From contig JAUVAX010000012.1 in NCBI GenBank assembly GCA_030591685.1, positions 1 to 62,081 of the forward strand: a stretch of DNA of 62,081 nt, in the 5' to 3' direction. This document shows positions 8,794 through 17,265 of the stretch, piece by piece. The stretch comes from Pseudobdellovibrionaceae bacterium (lineage in GTDB: Bacteria; Bdellovibrionota; Bdellovibrionia; Bdellovibrionales; UBA1609). The notes under the pieces are model-generated. The model was given only the letters and a program-made list of their open reading frames with translations. It made no database searches and was not told the DNA's origin. The position numbers were made by a program, and so were the translations under genes. Within the stretch, counting starts at the first letter, position 1, and the number at the start of each line of letters is the position of its first letter.

Positions 8794-9662
8794 TGTCTAT
8801 TTTAGTTAACAATAATACAAAAGTAATTTGCCAAGGCTTTACCGGGGCACAGGGCACCTTTCACTCTGAACAGGCCATTTCCTACGGGACTAAAATGGTC
8901 GGCGGTGTGACGCCCAACAAGGGGGGCGGCACACATTTGGATCTCCCCATTTTTAATACTGTCGAAGAGGCCGTTGAAACCACCGGAGCCAACGCCAGTG
9001 TTGTTTATGTCCCCCCACCATTTGCTGCTGACGCCATTATGGAGGCCGCCGATGCTGGACTTGATTTAGTTATTTGCATCACCGAGGGCATACCTATAAT
9101 GGACATGGTCCGAGTGAAACGCTACATGGAGGGGAAGAAAACAAGACTTATCGGCCCCAACTGCCCAGGGGTAATCACCCCTGGAGAGTGTAAAATTGGC
9201 ATAATGCCCGGACATATCCATAAGCCCGGCCGCATAGGTGTGCTTTCAAGATCCGGAACCCTAACCTATGAGGCGGTTTGGCAACTCAGCCAACTGGGCC
9301 TTGGCCAAAGCACATGTGTCGGCATTGGTGGGGACCCCGTAAATGGGACAAATTTTATAGATATTCTCGATCTCTATAACGGCGACAAGGACACCGATGC
9401 TGTTATTATGATTGGTGAAATCGGAGGAACTGCTGAAGAAGAAGCGGCCGAATATATTAAGCGAGAATTTAAAAAGCCCGTTACCTGTTTTATTGCCGGC
9501 GCCACGGCCCCTCCCGGAAAGCAAATGGGGCATGCCGGAGCTATTATCAGCGGCGGCAAGGGCACTGCTGAGGCCAAATTTGAAGCCCTACAGTCTGCTG
9601 GCTGCAGCATTGCAAGAAGCCCTGCAGACTTAGGAACGACCCTCAGAGACTCAATACAGTAG
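8793..9662 (+). CDS. sucD: Succinyl-CoA synthetase alpha subunit
   Basis: 289 aa. CoA-binding N-terminal domain ([17 protein letters not shown]) and the phospho-histidine site [11 protein letters not shown] with His247, which carries the phosphate between CoA ester and nucleotide. Partner of SucC, with which it shares one base. A weak hairpin follows about 15 bases after the stop. Confidence 0.97.
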   Translation: MSILVNNNTKVICQGFTGAQGTFHSEQAISYGTKMVGGVTPNKGGGTHLDLPIFNTVEEAVETTGANASVVYVPPPFAADAIMEAADAGLDLVICITEGIPIMDMVRVKRYMEGKKTRLIGPNCPGVITPGECKIGIMPGHIHKPGRIGVLSRSGTLTYEAVWQLSQLGLGQSTCVGIGGDPVNGTNFIDILDLYNGDKDTDAVIMIGEIGGTAEEEAAEYIKREFKKPVTCFIAGATAPPGKQMGHAGAIISGGKGTAEAKFEALQSAGCSIARSPADLGTTLRDSIQ

Positions 9663-9677
9663 ATTATTTTTTATAGC

Positions 9678-9694
9678 GCCCTTAAAAGGGCTTT
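9678..9694 (+). terminator. Possible weak terminator after sucCD
   Basis: The dyad gcccttaaaagggc (six-base stem, two-base loop as read) is followed by only three T. It could be a weak or attenuating terminator before ndk. Confidence 0.35.
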
Positions 9695-9855
9695 ATTGAG
9701 TACGATCTACTGGTGACGAGCCTTTTTATCTATTTTTTCACTCACTTAAATCAAACTCTTTATCAGGCATTTCGTCGATAAAGTTTGCCTTTAACTACGA
9801 GCAATTGTAGTTTGGGGTCGAATTTTAAAAACCGAACAAACCCACGGGAGGCCAA

Positions 9856-10281
9856 ATGGCTATCGAAAAAACTTTCAGCATAATTAAACCCAACGCTGTT
9901 AAAAAAAATGTAATTGGTAAAATCATCACTCACTTTGAAGACAATGACCTTAAAATAGCGGCTTCACAATTAATTAACTTAGATCGACCTAAGGCTGAAG
10001 AATTTTATGCCGAGCACAAAGAGCGCCCCTTTTTTGGTGAACTTGTAGATTTTATGACCTCTGGGCCCATTATGATCATGTGCCTCAGCGGAGAAGACGC
10101 TGTTGCAAAAAATCGCAACATCATGGGCGCGACCAACCCGGCAGAAGCCGACGAAGGCACTCTTCGTAAGCTCTATGGTGACAGTCTTGGAGAAAATGCC
10201 GTCCATGGCAGTGACAGCCCCGCCAGTGCTGACAGAGAGCTAGCTTTATTTTTTAGCACCAAAGAGATTTGCAACGCTTAA
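9856..10281 (+). CDS. ndk: Nucleoside diphosphate kinase
   Basis: 141 aa, the typical length. Transfers the gamma-phosphate of ATP to NDPs. The catalytic His117 sits in NAVHGSDS, and the family ending [11 protein letters not shown] is present. Shine-Dalgarno GGGAGG lies just before the ATG. Its stop is followed by a strong terminator, closing the mdh-sucCD-ndk block. Confidence 0.97.
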   Translation: MAIEKTFSIIKPNAVKKNVIGKIITHFEDNDLKIAASQLINLDRPKAEEFYAEHKERPFFGELVDFMTSGPIMIMCLSGEDAVAKNRNIMGATNPAEADEGTLRKLYGDSLGENAVHGSDSPASADRELALFFSTKEICNA

Positions 10282-10315
10282 TGGTGTTTATATCTGCACA
10301 ACAAAAATTAACCTT

Positions 10316-10357
10316 AAAAAGGCCTCTATCATCAAGAGGCCTTTTTAGTTTTTTTAA
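10316..10357 (+). terminator. Strong intrinsic terminator after ndk
   Basis: Perfect 12-base stem aaaaaggcctct / agaggccttttt with a seven-base loop, followed by a T-run. It ends about ten bases before the next ATG, so the downstream gene needs its own promoter inside or after it, or is read through. Confidence 0.85.
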
Positions 10358-10366
10358 ACTCAAAAC

Positions 10367-11518
10367 ATGCTAAAACTCGGCGACCAAATAAAACTCTCTA
10401 TTGAAAAGCTCACCTTCAATGGCGGCCGCGGGCTGGCACGTTTTAATGGGGCCGTAGTGTTTGTGCCCTTCACGGCCCCTGGAGATAAAGTAACAGCCAC
10501 AATCACTAAAATAAAAAAAAGATTTATTGAGGCTGAACTTCATGAAATTATTGAGCCCTCAAGTTTACGCACAACCCCTGTGTGCCCTGTCTTTGGACGC
10601 TGCGGAGGGTGCAGCTGGCAACATCTCACCTACAACTCCCAGTTACAAACTAAGTTAATGCTCCTTGGGGAATTTATTAAAAAAGTGGACCCCCATGTAG
10701 AGGTGAGTGAGTTTTTAGAAAGCCCTCAGCAGTGGCACTATAGAAACCGTATCCAGTTACATGCCGAAGACGGCCTGTATGGTTATTATTCAAGAAAAAC
10801 AAACAACCTTATCCCCATAAAAGAATGCCCTATTGCCGATAAAGACATCAATGAAAACATGGCCCTGCTTTATAAAGAGCATCTTTTAAAGGGTCACTTT
10901 AAAAAGAAAACTTCTCGATTTGAACTCACAAAGGGCCCAAAGGGCCGTACCCATTTAATCACCAATCAATTCACAAACAACATAAGGTTGTTTTCACAAG
11001 TTAATGTCGCTCAAAACGAAAACCTTATAAAGCAAGTACTCAACATAATTAATGTTATCAATCCAAAACGGATTTTTGATCTCTACTGTGGAAGTGGTAA
11101 TTTTACGTTCCCAATAAAGGATAATAATCAAAAAGTCTCTGTCTCAGGGGTTGAAATGAGTTCAACCTCCATCAAAGAGGCTCAAAAAAAAGCTCTCCAT
11201 TTAGATGCTGATATTTGTTTTACTCATTCTACAATTGAGGACTTTTTTAAAACCCACCCTGGGTTCACCTCGGAGGATCTTATTTTAATTGATCCGCCTC
11301 GAACCGGCCTATCTAAGAGCGCTCTTGAGGCCCTTGCAAAAAAACAGCCTCCGTCGCTTATTTATATCAGCTGTAATCCCGCGACTTTGACTAGGGATTT
11401 AACGGATCTTTATAAGCTCTCAAACTTAAGAATAAAAACAGTCATTGGTTTTGATATGTTCCCTCAAACAGACCACATAGAGTCCTTGGTTTATCTCACC
11501 TCAAAGTCGACCAAATAG
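10367..11518 (+). CDS. TRAM-domain 23S rRNA (uracil-5-)-methyltransferase, RlmD/RumA family
   Basis: 383 aa. Domain order: N-terminal TRAM RNA-binding domain (about 1-60), Fe-S cysteines CPVFGRCGGC (about 72-81) with a fourth in KECPI (about 150), SAM-binding LYCGSGNF (about 240), DPPRTGLSKSAL, and the nucleophile Cys336 in SCNPATLTRD. This family makes m5U in 23S rRNA (RlmC/RlmD) or tRNA (TrmA); the Fe-S cluster and TRAM domain favour the rRNA enzymes, but which uridine is modified cannot be read from sequence. There is no clear Shine-Dalgarno before the ATG at 10367, which lies just after the ndk terminator. Confidence 0.88.
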   Translation: MLKLGDQIKLSIEKLTFNGGRGLARFNGAVVFVPFTAPGDKVTATITKIKKRFIEAELHEIIEPSSLRTTPVCPVFGRCGGCSWQHLTYNSQLQTKLMLLGEFIKKVDPHVEVSEFLESPQQWHYRNRIQLHAEDGLYGYYSRKTNNLIPIKECPIADKDINENMALLYKEHLLKGHFKKKTSRFELTKGPKGRTHLITNQFTNNIRLFSQVNVAQNENLIKQVLNIINVINPKRIFDLYCGSGNFTFPIKDNNQKVSVSGVEMSSTSIKEAQKKALHLDADICFTHSTIEDFFKTHPGFTSEDLILIDPPRTGLSKSALEALAKKQPPSLIYISCNPATLTRDLTDLYKLSNLRIKTVIGFDMFPQTDHIESLVYLTSKSTK

Positions 11519-11990
11519 CAGCCAACCCTTTAGATTTACTTAGTATATTTAAAACACCTCACTTTTAATATGAACTTCATACTCATTGTTTTTTCATAAA
11601 GCCCCAAGAACCTCAATTTTTCACATCCCTTTGAATCCCCTCTGCACTTTTGAGGGCTTTACGGTAAGTCTCTTTGATTTTACCTTTTTAACATTAATGA
11701 ACTCTTTTTAAAAAACACTTTTAGGCTCTCTAATAGAAATAACCACCCCGGAAACCAAATAAAACTCCCTTATTTTGATACGACGACAAAAAAAGGACGT
11801 TAATAACTTTAAATACAAATATTTAAACAGTTGCCTCACTTTAAAGGTTTACAAAACAAGATTACCATTTAAAGTTATCAACGCAAACAGCCATGCCTGG
11901 TGAGACATGGCCATAAACCTCACCTGCGGCAGCAAATCAATTGCAGATTTTTATTTCTATTAAATAGTTTGTTTGCTAGCGTAGACGTAT
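11519..11990. other. 472-base AT-rich gap with no gene seen
   Basis: Both strands carry only short interrupted frames. Several small dyads are present (for example ggtaag/cttacc-like near 11660 and gccatg/catggc near 11891-11912), none followed by a convincing T-run. It must hold the promoter of the downstream TPR-rodZ operon. No tRNA or riboswitch fold recognised. Confidence 0.4.
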
Positions 11991-12746
11991 ATGGGAAAGT
12001 TTCTGTTTTTACTATTAATACTTTCATTTCTTGGGTGTGCGACCTCAAGCCCTGACCTCGAAAAACAGGGTCGCCTTTATTTACAGCTCGGGACCTCTCA
12101 GCTTTCAAGGGGCATTTACCCTCAAGCCCTTGAAAGCCTGCTTCGCGCTGAAGCTATTTTACCTGACAACCCCAAAGTACAAAACAATTTGGGGTTAGCA
12201 TACTATGTGCGAAAAAAAACTAAAAAAGCAAAACACCACATTCGGCGCGCTGTTGAGTTAGACCCTGGTTACACGGAGGCTCGAAATAACTTATCGCGAA
12301 TACTAACGGAGCACGGTCAATATAAATTAGCCATCAAGCATCTGCTCATTGCAAAAAAAGACCTCACCTATCCAAGCCCCGAAAAAACCCTCGCTAATTT
12401 TGGATATACATACTTTGAGGCTAAAAAATATAAAAAAGCCCTTAAGTACCTTAAGTTGAGCTTAAAATCTCACCGTAAAGACTGTAACTCATACACTTAT
12501 TATGGGCGCTCTTTATATGAATTAAAAAAGTATGTCCTGGCCTCTAAGGCCCTCAGTAATGCCAGCAACATCTGCACAGCTCAACGGTCTGAAACCTCAA
12601 AATACTACAATGCACTTTCTCAAATTAAATTAGGCGAAAAAAGTAACGCTACTGCTATTTTTGAAGAAATCATTCAATTCTCACCTGAGAGCACGTATGC
12701 TAAAAAATCTCAAAAAATGTTAACATTACTTAAAAGGGCCGAATAA
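11991..12746 (+). CDS. TPR lipoprotein, PilF/PilW-like
   Basis: 251 aa. Lipoprotein signal with lipobox LSFLGC and Cys16, then repeated TPR units (LGTSQLSRGIYPQALESL, NLGLAYYVRKKTKKAKHHI and later ones). PilF/PilW lipoproteins help the type IV pilus secretin assemble in the outer membrane. The next gene is rodZ, one base away from the stop. The pilF-rodZ order is also conserved in gammaproteobacteria (rlmN-pilF-rodZ-ispG), which supports the assignment beyond the bare TPR content. Residues after the lipid Cys (ATSS) do not suggest inner-membrane retention. Confidence 0.7.
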   Translation: MGKFLFLLLILSFLGCATSSPDLEKQGRLYLQLGTSQLSRGIYPQALESLLRAEAILPDNPKVQNNLGLAYYVRKKTKKAKHHIRRAVELDPGYTEARNNLSRILTEHGQYKLAIKHLLIAKKDLTYPSPEKTLANFGYTYFEAKKYKKALKYLKLSLKSHRKDCNSYTYYGRSLYELKKYVLASKALSNASNICTAQRSETSKYYNALSQIKLGEKSNATAIFEEIIQFSPESTYAKKSQKMLTLLKRAE

Positions 12747-12747
12747 A

Positions 12748-13698
12748 ATGCAAGGCATTGGAACAAAACTTAAACACCGCAGAGACGAGCTAAAGCTCTC
12801 TATTAGCGAAGTGGCTATCTCAACAAAAATTAATGGGAAAACCCTTCAAGCTATGGAGCTTGGTGACCTAGAGCGCCTCCCCGCTAAAATATTTCTGCGG
12901 GGTTTTGTGCGAACATATGCCACTTACTTAAAAATGGATGTGAAAAGTGTCTTAGATCAATTTCAGGAAGAAATGGGACCTACAAGGCCCCACCCGGGCG
13001 ACCTAACGCCCCCCCAGTTTGATGTTTTCTCTGGGTTTTCTTTAAAAAAACTCTTACCAAGTCGAAAAAAATTATTTTTAGTCACTTTTCTTATTCTTGC
13101 CCTTGTTTCAATTTTTGTTTTAAAAACAGTCTATGATAAATATGAGCGTGAGACCCTTAAAAATACTAACCATGAGTCTCTCGCTGAACTTGTACCGCCG
13201 CCGTCAACAACAGCGACAACCGTTGAGGCCTTACCGAATGATGAACCCTCCCCAAGCGCCTCTAAAGAAAAAGGGCCCTCTGCCGGACTCAAAAAACTGA
13301 AAAATAGCGCGCTGAGCACTGAAAAATCAAAAGTTTTATTAAACACTCCTGCGAAAATAACACCGCCTAAAGCTACTACTAAAAACGAAAGCAAAAAAGT
13401 CATTGCTCAAGAACCCGAAAAAAAACCAATAGCTAACACTCAAAAAAAAGCCCCCCCTCACTCAGGACCTCATCAAATAATTATTGAATCATTAGATGAA
13501 GTCTCTCTTGATTACAGAGCTGACGGAAACAAATTAAAATCAAAAACCCTTTCTCCTGATGAAGTCTTTATTATTAATGCCAAAAATTCTGTTGCCATTG
13601 ATATTGACGACGGAGGGGCTGTAAATATTATACATAATGGTAAAGACAAAGGGGTCCCAGGGGACCTTGGGCAATCTGTCAAAGTTCGATTTCCATAA
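12748..13698 (+). CDS. rodZ: RodZ-like cytoskeletal protein
   Basis: 316 aa. Cytoplasmic helix-turn-helix domain (about 1-75, GTKLKHRRDELKLSISEVA and the EQG-like LRGFVRTYATYL), one transmembrane segment (about 109-126), a long Pro/Ser/Lys-rich periplasmic linker (about 140-240), and a C-terminal beta domain of the DUF4115 type (about 240-316). RodZ ties MreB filaments to the cell-wall elongation complex. It directly follows the TPR gene and is three bases before the glycosyltransferase gene. mreB itself is in this window at 54748-55791. Confidence 0.88.
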   Translation: MQGIGTKLKHRRDELKLSISEVAISTKINGKTLQAMELGDLERLPAKIFLRGFVRTYATYLKMDVKSVLDQFQEEMGPTRPHPGDLTPPQFDVFSGFSLKKLLPSRKKLFLVTFLILALVSIFVLKTVYDKYERETLKNTNHESLAELVPPPSTTATTVEALPNDEPSPSASKEKGPSAGLKKLKNSALSTEKSKVLLNTPAKITPPKATTKNESKKVIAQEPEKKPIANTQKKAPPHSGPHQIIIESLDEVSLDYRADGNKLKSKTLSPDEVFIINAKNSVAIDIDDGGAVNIIHNGKDKGVPGDLGQSVKVRFP

Positions 13699-13701
13699 AC
13701 T

Positions 13702-15048
13702 ATGAAATTAGTCTACAAAGTTTGGTGGGTCTCCCTTCTTATAAAACTTTTAATTGGTATTTTTTTACCTCTTTCTTTTGACGAATCTTATTATTGGGTT
13801 TGGTCCCACCACTTACAGTTAAGCTTTTTTGATCACCCACCGTTTGTTTCTTGGCTCTTATATCTGGGTCAGGCCTTTGAGGGATTTTATCAAGCGGTAA
13901 GGGTTCCCTCGATTATCATGGGCCACCTCACCCTTTGGATTTGGGTTTTAATACTTAAAGATCACCTGAGTGATAAAAAAATTCTTGTTTGGCTCTCTTT
14001 AGCCCTCATCTCTCCCCTCTTAGGGGTTGGAAGTCTTCTTGTTACCCCTGATCTCCCGTTAATGTTTTTTTGGTCCCTCGGAGTTTGGTCCCTTATTCGA
14101 GCTGAAAAATCTCGCTCGTATTTTGATTTCTGCCTTCTTGGGGCCATAACGGGACTCGGATTTCTTGCCAAATACCATATGGTTTTATTTTTACCCTGCT
14201 CATTGGCCTGGCTTATTTTTAACAGGGCCTATTCAGTAAAAAACATCGCCTCTCTTTTAATTGGGTTCTTATGCTTTATGATTTTCTCAAGCCCTGTATG
14301 GATCTGGAATGCCCAAAACGATTTTATTTCTTTTGTCTTTCAACTCAACCATGGACTCGGATCCTCTAGTTGGAGCCCTTCATGGACCTTTGGGTATCTG
14401 CTCTCTCAAACACTTATATTTTTCCCGGTGATTTTATGGTTCTCGATAAAAGTAGCTACTGACTTCTCGAAAAAACAAAGACTGTTGTTTGTTTTTATCG
14501 GCTGGGGGCCTCTTTTGTTTTTCTTGCTTTCTTCTTTTAAGGGGCGCGTAGAGGCAAATTGGCCCAGCGTCGCCTTCCCTGCTATTTTGGCTCTTGCTGT
14601 TGCTAGTTCTCACAAATTTAAATGGGCAAAAATAACTATTGGCTTTTGGGCCCTTTTAACTACACTTATATTATCTCAAGCTTTTTTACAGTGGGTACCC
14701 CGTGAGATTATTAAATTAAAAACTGAAGAGTTCATATTCTTTGACCCCATCATTCATAAAATTAAACCACTAATTGCGGCCCAGCCAAGACCCCTTTATG
14801 CACGCTCTTTTCAAATGGCCTCTCAACTCAGTTTTAAAACTAAGGGGTTTACTTATAAGCTACGGGGTTTAAACCGGTTTGATTTTTTTGACATGAGGCC
14901 CGAGGCTACACCTAAAGAAAACTACTACGTTATTACATTAAAAAATGAACCCCTTCCTATATGGACAGAGGTCGAAGGACATAAAGTCATCGACACTATT
15001 TCAATTAGCAAACTTTATGAATTAAAAACGGTTAACATTAATGACTAA
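13702..15048 (+). CDS. GT-C family integral membrane glycosyltransferase (ArnT/PMT-like)
   Basis: 448 aa, about ten hydrophobic segments. The first loop has SFDESYYWVWSHHLQLSFFDHPP, the acidic DE catalytic loop typical of GT39/GT83 enzymes that use polyprenyl-phosphate sugars. Such enzymes glycosylate lipid A, lipids or proteins on the periplasmic side. The acceptor is not predictable here. Three bases after rodZ and overlapping the next gene by eight bases, so it is in the same operon as the TPR-rodZ pair. Confidence 0.82.
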   Translation: MKLVYKVWWVSLLIKLLIGIFLPLSFDESYYWVWSHHLQLSFFDHPPFVSWLLYLGQAFEGFYQAVRVPSIIMGHLTLWIWVLILKDHLSDKKILVWLSLALISPLLGVGSLLVTPDLPLMFFWSLGVWSLIRAEKSRSYFDFCLLGAITGLGFLAKYHMVLFLPCSLAWLIFNRAYSVKNIASLLIGFLCFMIFSSPVWIWNAQNDFISFVFQLNHGLGSSSWSPSWTFGYLLSQTLIFFPVILWFSIKVATDFSKKQRLLFVFIGWGPLLFFLLSSFKGRVEANWPSVAFPAILALAVASSHKFKWAKITIGFWALLTTLILSQAFLQWVPREIIKLKTEEFIFFDPIIHKIKPLIAAQPRPLYARSFQMASQLSFKTKGFTYKLRGLNRFDFFDMRPEATPKENYYVITLKNEPLPIWTEVEGHKVIDTISISKLYELKTVNIND

Positions 15049-16288
15049 GCGCCGGTTGATAATATTTTTACTTGGGTCTTTATTTTTATATATTTTATCT
15101 GGAATATTTATTATTCAATATGAGGTGGATTTATTTAGCAACTCCCTCAACACAAAAAACCCTGAGTATTTTTATGACTACAGTGGCATCACCCATATAC
15201 ATTCTGATGCCAGCACCGGGAGCGGCAGCAAAGAGCACATCTCAAAAGAGGCCGAACTTAGCAATCTAGATTTTATTTACATCACTGACCTGAATGTTTT
15301 TGACCTTAAGCCACCAAAAGAGTCTAAACAAGGCAAAACACTTGTTTTCATGGCAAAAGAGTTCACCTATTTAGACTCAAAATTACTGCTCTACCACCGG
15401 CAATCCCCTCGGAGGCTCACGGGTCCTGGCAATGTACATATCACCTTCTCTGATATGTTAGGGCGAAAAAAGCGTGACCCTGATGAAGGCCTTCTCGTTT
15501 TGTCACACCCCTATAAGCCTAACTACCAATGGGAGGGCGCCTACCCCCCTGGGCTTGACGGCATAGAGGTCGTTAACCTTAAAACGCTTTGGGAGAATGC
15601 ATGGTTAAAGTCTAAGGCCTCTTTTTTTTGGACACTGCTTGTTTACCCCTTTAACCCCAATTTGTCCTTTATAAGGCTTTTCAAATTCCCAGTAAAAAAT
15701 CTGGCTCTCTTTGATAAGCTCTCAAGTATAAAGCCCACAATTGGGTTTTTAGGGACTGATGCTGAGGCCATGGTTTCTTTGGGGGCCAACAAGGGTTTTA
15801 AATTTCCAAGCTATAATCAGGTTTTCTCTTATGCAAAAACACATGTTTTATTGCAATCAGAGCTTACTGGTACTTTTAAGCGAGATAAAAGTAAAATACA
15901 AAAAGCCATTAGCGAAGGTCAGTTTTATATTAGTCTTGATTCACTGGCGAACCCAAAGGGGTTTTCAGCTTTTATCACAAATAAGTCTCATCAAATTTTA
16001 CCTCTTGGCACCAAAACTACATGGGAAGAGGATATGGTTTTAAATATCACCTACCCCTCAAAACCAAACTTGCCCGTAGAGGCTTTTATTTTTAAAAACG
16101 GAGTACTTGTGGCAAACTCCAGTTCATTGACCCCTAAAGTAAAGCTCCAAACCCCCGGCGTATATAGGGTGCTTATTCGAGTGCGTCTGGATTTACCTCT
16201 GCCCGACGGGCCTAAATGGAAAGATTGGATTTTTACAAACCCCTTTTACTTAAAGCAACCTAACAACAAGCCCATCAAAAGCCTGTAG
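15041..16288 (+). CDS. Membrane-anchored PHP-domain metal-dependent hydrolase-like protein
   Basis: 415 aa. N-terminal transmembrane segment or signal anchor (about 7-25), then a PHP domain beginning THIHSDASTGSGS (HxHxD) with further SHPYKPNY and GTDAEA metal-ligand-like sites. PHP domains hydrolyse phosphoesters with bound metal ions. The C-terminal 110 residues look like a beta-sandwich. Predicted to act on the periplasmic side. It overlaps the glycosyltransferase gene by eight bases, and its last 39 bases overlap the ferredoxin gene on the other strand. Substrate unknown; a surface polysaccharide or lipid role is only suggested by the neighbour. Confidence 0.7.
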   Translation: MTKRRLIIFLLGSLFLYILSGIFIIQYEVDLFSNSLNTKNPEYFYDYSGITHIHSDASTGSGSKEHISKEAELSNLDFIYITDLNVFDLKPPKESKQGKTLVFMAKEFTYLDSKLLLYHRQSPRRLTGPGNVHITFSDMLGRKKRDPDEGLLVLSHPYKPNYQWEGAYPPGLDGIEVVNLKTLWENAWLKSKASFFWTLLVYPFNPNLSFIRLFKFPVKNLALFDKLSSIKPTIGFLGTDAEAMVSLGANKGFKFPSYNQVFSYAKTHVLLQSELTGTFKRDKSKIQKAISEGQFYISLDSLANPKGFSAFITNKSHQILPLGTKTTWEEDMVLNITYPSKPNLPVEAFIFKNGVLVANSSSLTPKVKLQTPGVYRVLIRVRLDLPLPDGPKWKDWIFTNPFYLKQPNNKPIKSL

Positions 16289-16612
16289 TTGACAACTTAA
16301 CCGCTCTTTATCCGCAAAACCTCGGCCTTCAAGTGTCTCTTTTTCTTGTTCTGTGCGCTCGGGGAGCTGACTTAAATGACTCTCAACAAAAACTCTACAT
16401 GTCGTACAAGTTGCGTTGCCGCCGCAAGAGGAGTTGATAAGTAAGTTGTTCTGAGTGGCCAATTCGAGAACCGTCACCTGACCACTAAATGAGCATTCTA
16501 TGTTTACAGGTAAAAATGTAACCTTTGGCTTTTGAGTCATATCAGTATTATAGCCGCTTTGCTGGTGCGCGAAAACAATGTTTTTGAGTTTGTGACGCAA
16601 ATTTTTGTTCAT
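16250..16612 (-). CDS. 2Fe-2S ferredoxin (adrenodoxin/Isc type)
   Basis: Up to 120 aa. Cluster cysteines Cys63, Cys69, Cys72 and Cys107 in the C-x5-C-x2-C...C spacing of adrenodoxin-type ferredoxins. It is a small cytoplasmic electron carrier; its partner is not visible nearby. The start is uncertain: ATG at 16612 has no Shine-Dalgarno, whereas ATG at 16540 (residue 25) gives the usual ferredoxin length of about 96 residues and is preceded six bases upstream by a perfect TATAAT (16552-16547), which would make a leaderless transcript. The 3' end overlaps the PHP gene by 39 bases tail to tail. Confidence 0.85.
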   Translation of the reverse strand: MNKNLRHKLKNIVFAHQQSGYNTDMTQKPKVTFLPVNIECSFSGQVTVLELATQNNLLINSSCGGNATCTTCRVFVESHLSQLPERTEQEKETLEGRGFADKERLSCQLQAFDGLVVRLL

Positions 16613-16647
16613 TGAATTTTTTTTGAATTACAATTAAATTGGCTCCT

Positions 16648-17265
16648 ATGGATTTTATAGCTTTTGACCTTGAAACGACTGGGTTTATCCCCGGCATCGA
16701 CCGTATCATCGAGATAGGTGCGGTGCGGTTTAAAAATGACTCTGTTCAGGCCGTATACTCTACTCTTGTAGACCCAGAAATGTCCATACCTCAAGCCAGC
16801 TCTGCTGTAAACGGGATCACCGACGATATGGTCGTGGGCAAGCCAAAAATTGAAACATTACTCGACTCTTTTGCTGAGTTCTGTGAAGACAGCATCATGG
16901 TGGCCCACAATGCTAGTTTTGACGTGCCCTTTTTATCTGCTGAAATTCAAAAACACGAAACAACAGCCCCTACAGGGCTTGTTTTAGATACACTTGGCTT
17001 GGCCAAAAAAGTTTACCCTGGCCTGGCTAATTATAAACTGGGCACCCTTGTGCAGCACCTTAAGATCCCTGTAACTAACTTTCATCGAGCTGAAGAGGAC
17101 GCCACTTACTGCGGGCTTCTTTTTTATAAAATGATGAACAAAATGACCGGAATGAACCAAATGCCAGAGGTTGAACACTTAATTCAACTCTCCGGAAAAC
17201 CAAAAACTAATTTCCCCATTGTGACTAAGCAGCCCAAACAGCTATCTATGCTTGATTTACTTTAA
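16648..17265 (+). CDS. DnaQ-like 3'-5' exonuclease (DEDDh)
   Basis: 205 aa from the ATG at 16648 (an in-frame TTG lies nine bases upstream). All exonuclease residues are present: Asp7 and Glu9 in FDLETTG, Asp in AHNASFDVPFL, and His and Asp in HRAEEDATYC. It resembles the stand-alone DNA polymerase III epsilon or exonuclease proteins used in proofreading or repair; there is no polymerase or helicase domain. No Shine-Dalgarno is visible. It overlaps nadE by nine bases tail to tail. Confidence 0.85.
   Translation: MDFIAFDLETTGFIPGIDRIIEIGAVRFKNDSVQAVYSTLVDPEMSIPQASSAVNGITDDMVVGKPKIETLLDSFAEFCEDSIMVAHNASFDVPFLSAEIQKHETTAPTGLVLDTLGLAKKVYPGLANYKLGTLVQHLKIPVTNFHRAEEDATYCGLLFYKMMNKMTGMNQMPEVEHLIQLSGKPKTNFPIVTKQPKQLSMLDLL

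Noticed and set aside
16639-16647. TTG as start of the DnaQ-like gene
   Set aside because: The ATG nine bases later begins exactly at the conserved beta strand before Asp7; neither has a Shine-Dalgarno, so ATG is preferred.
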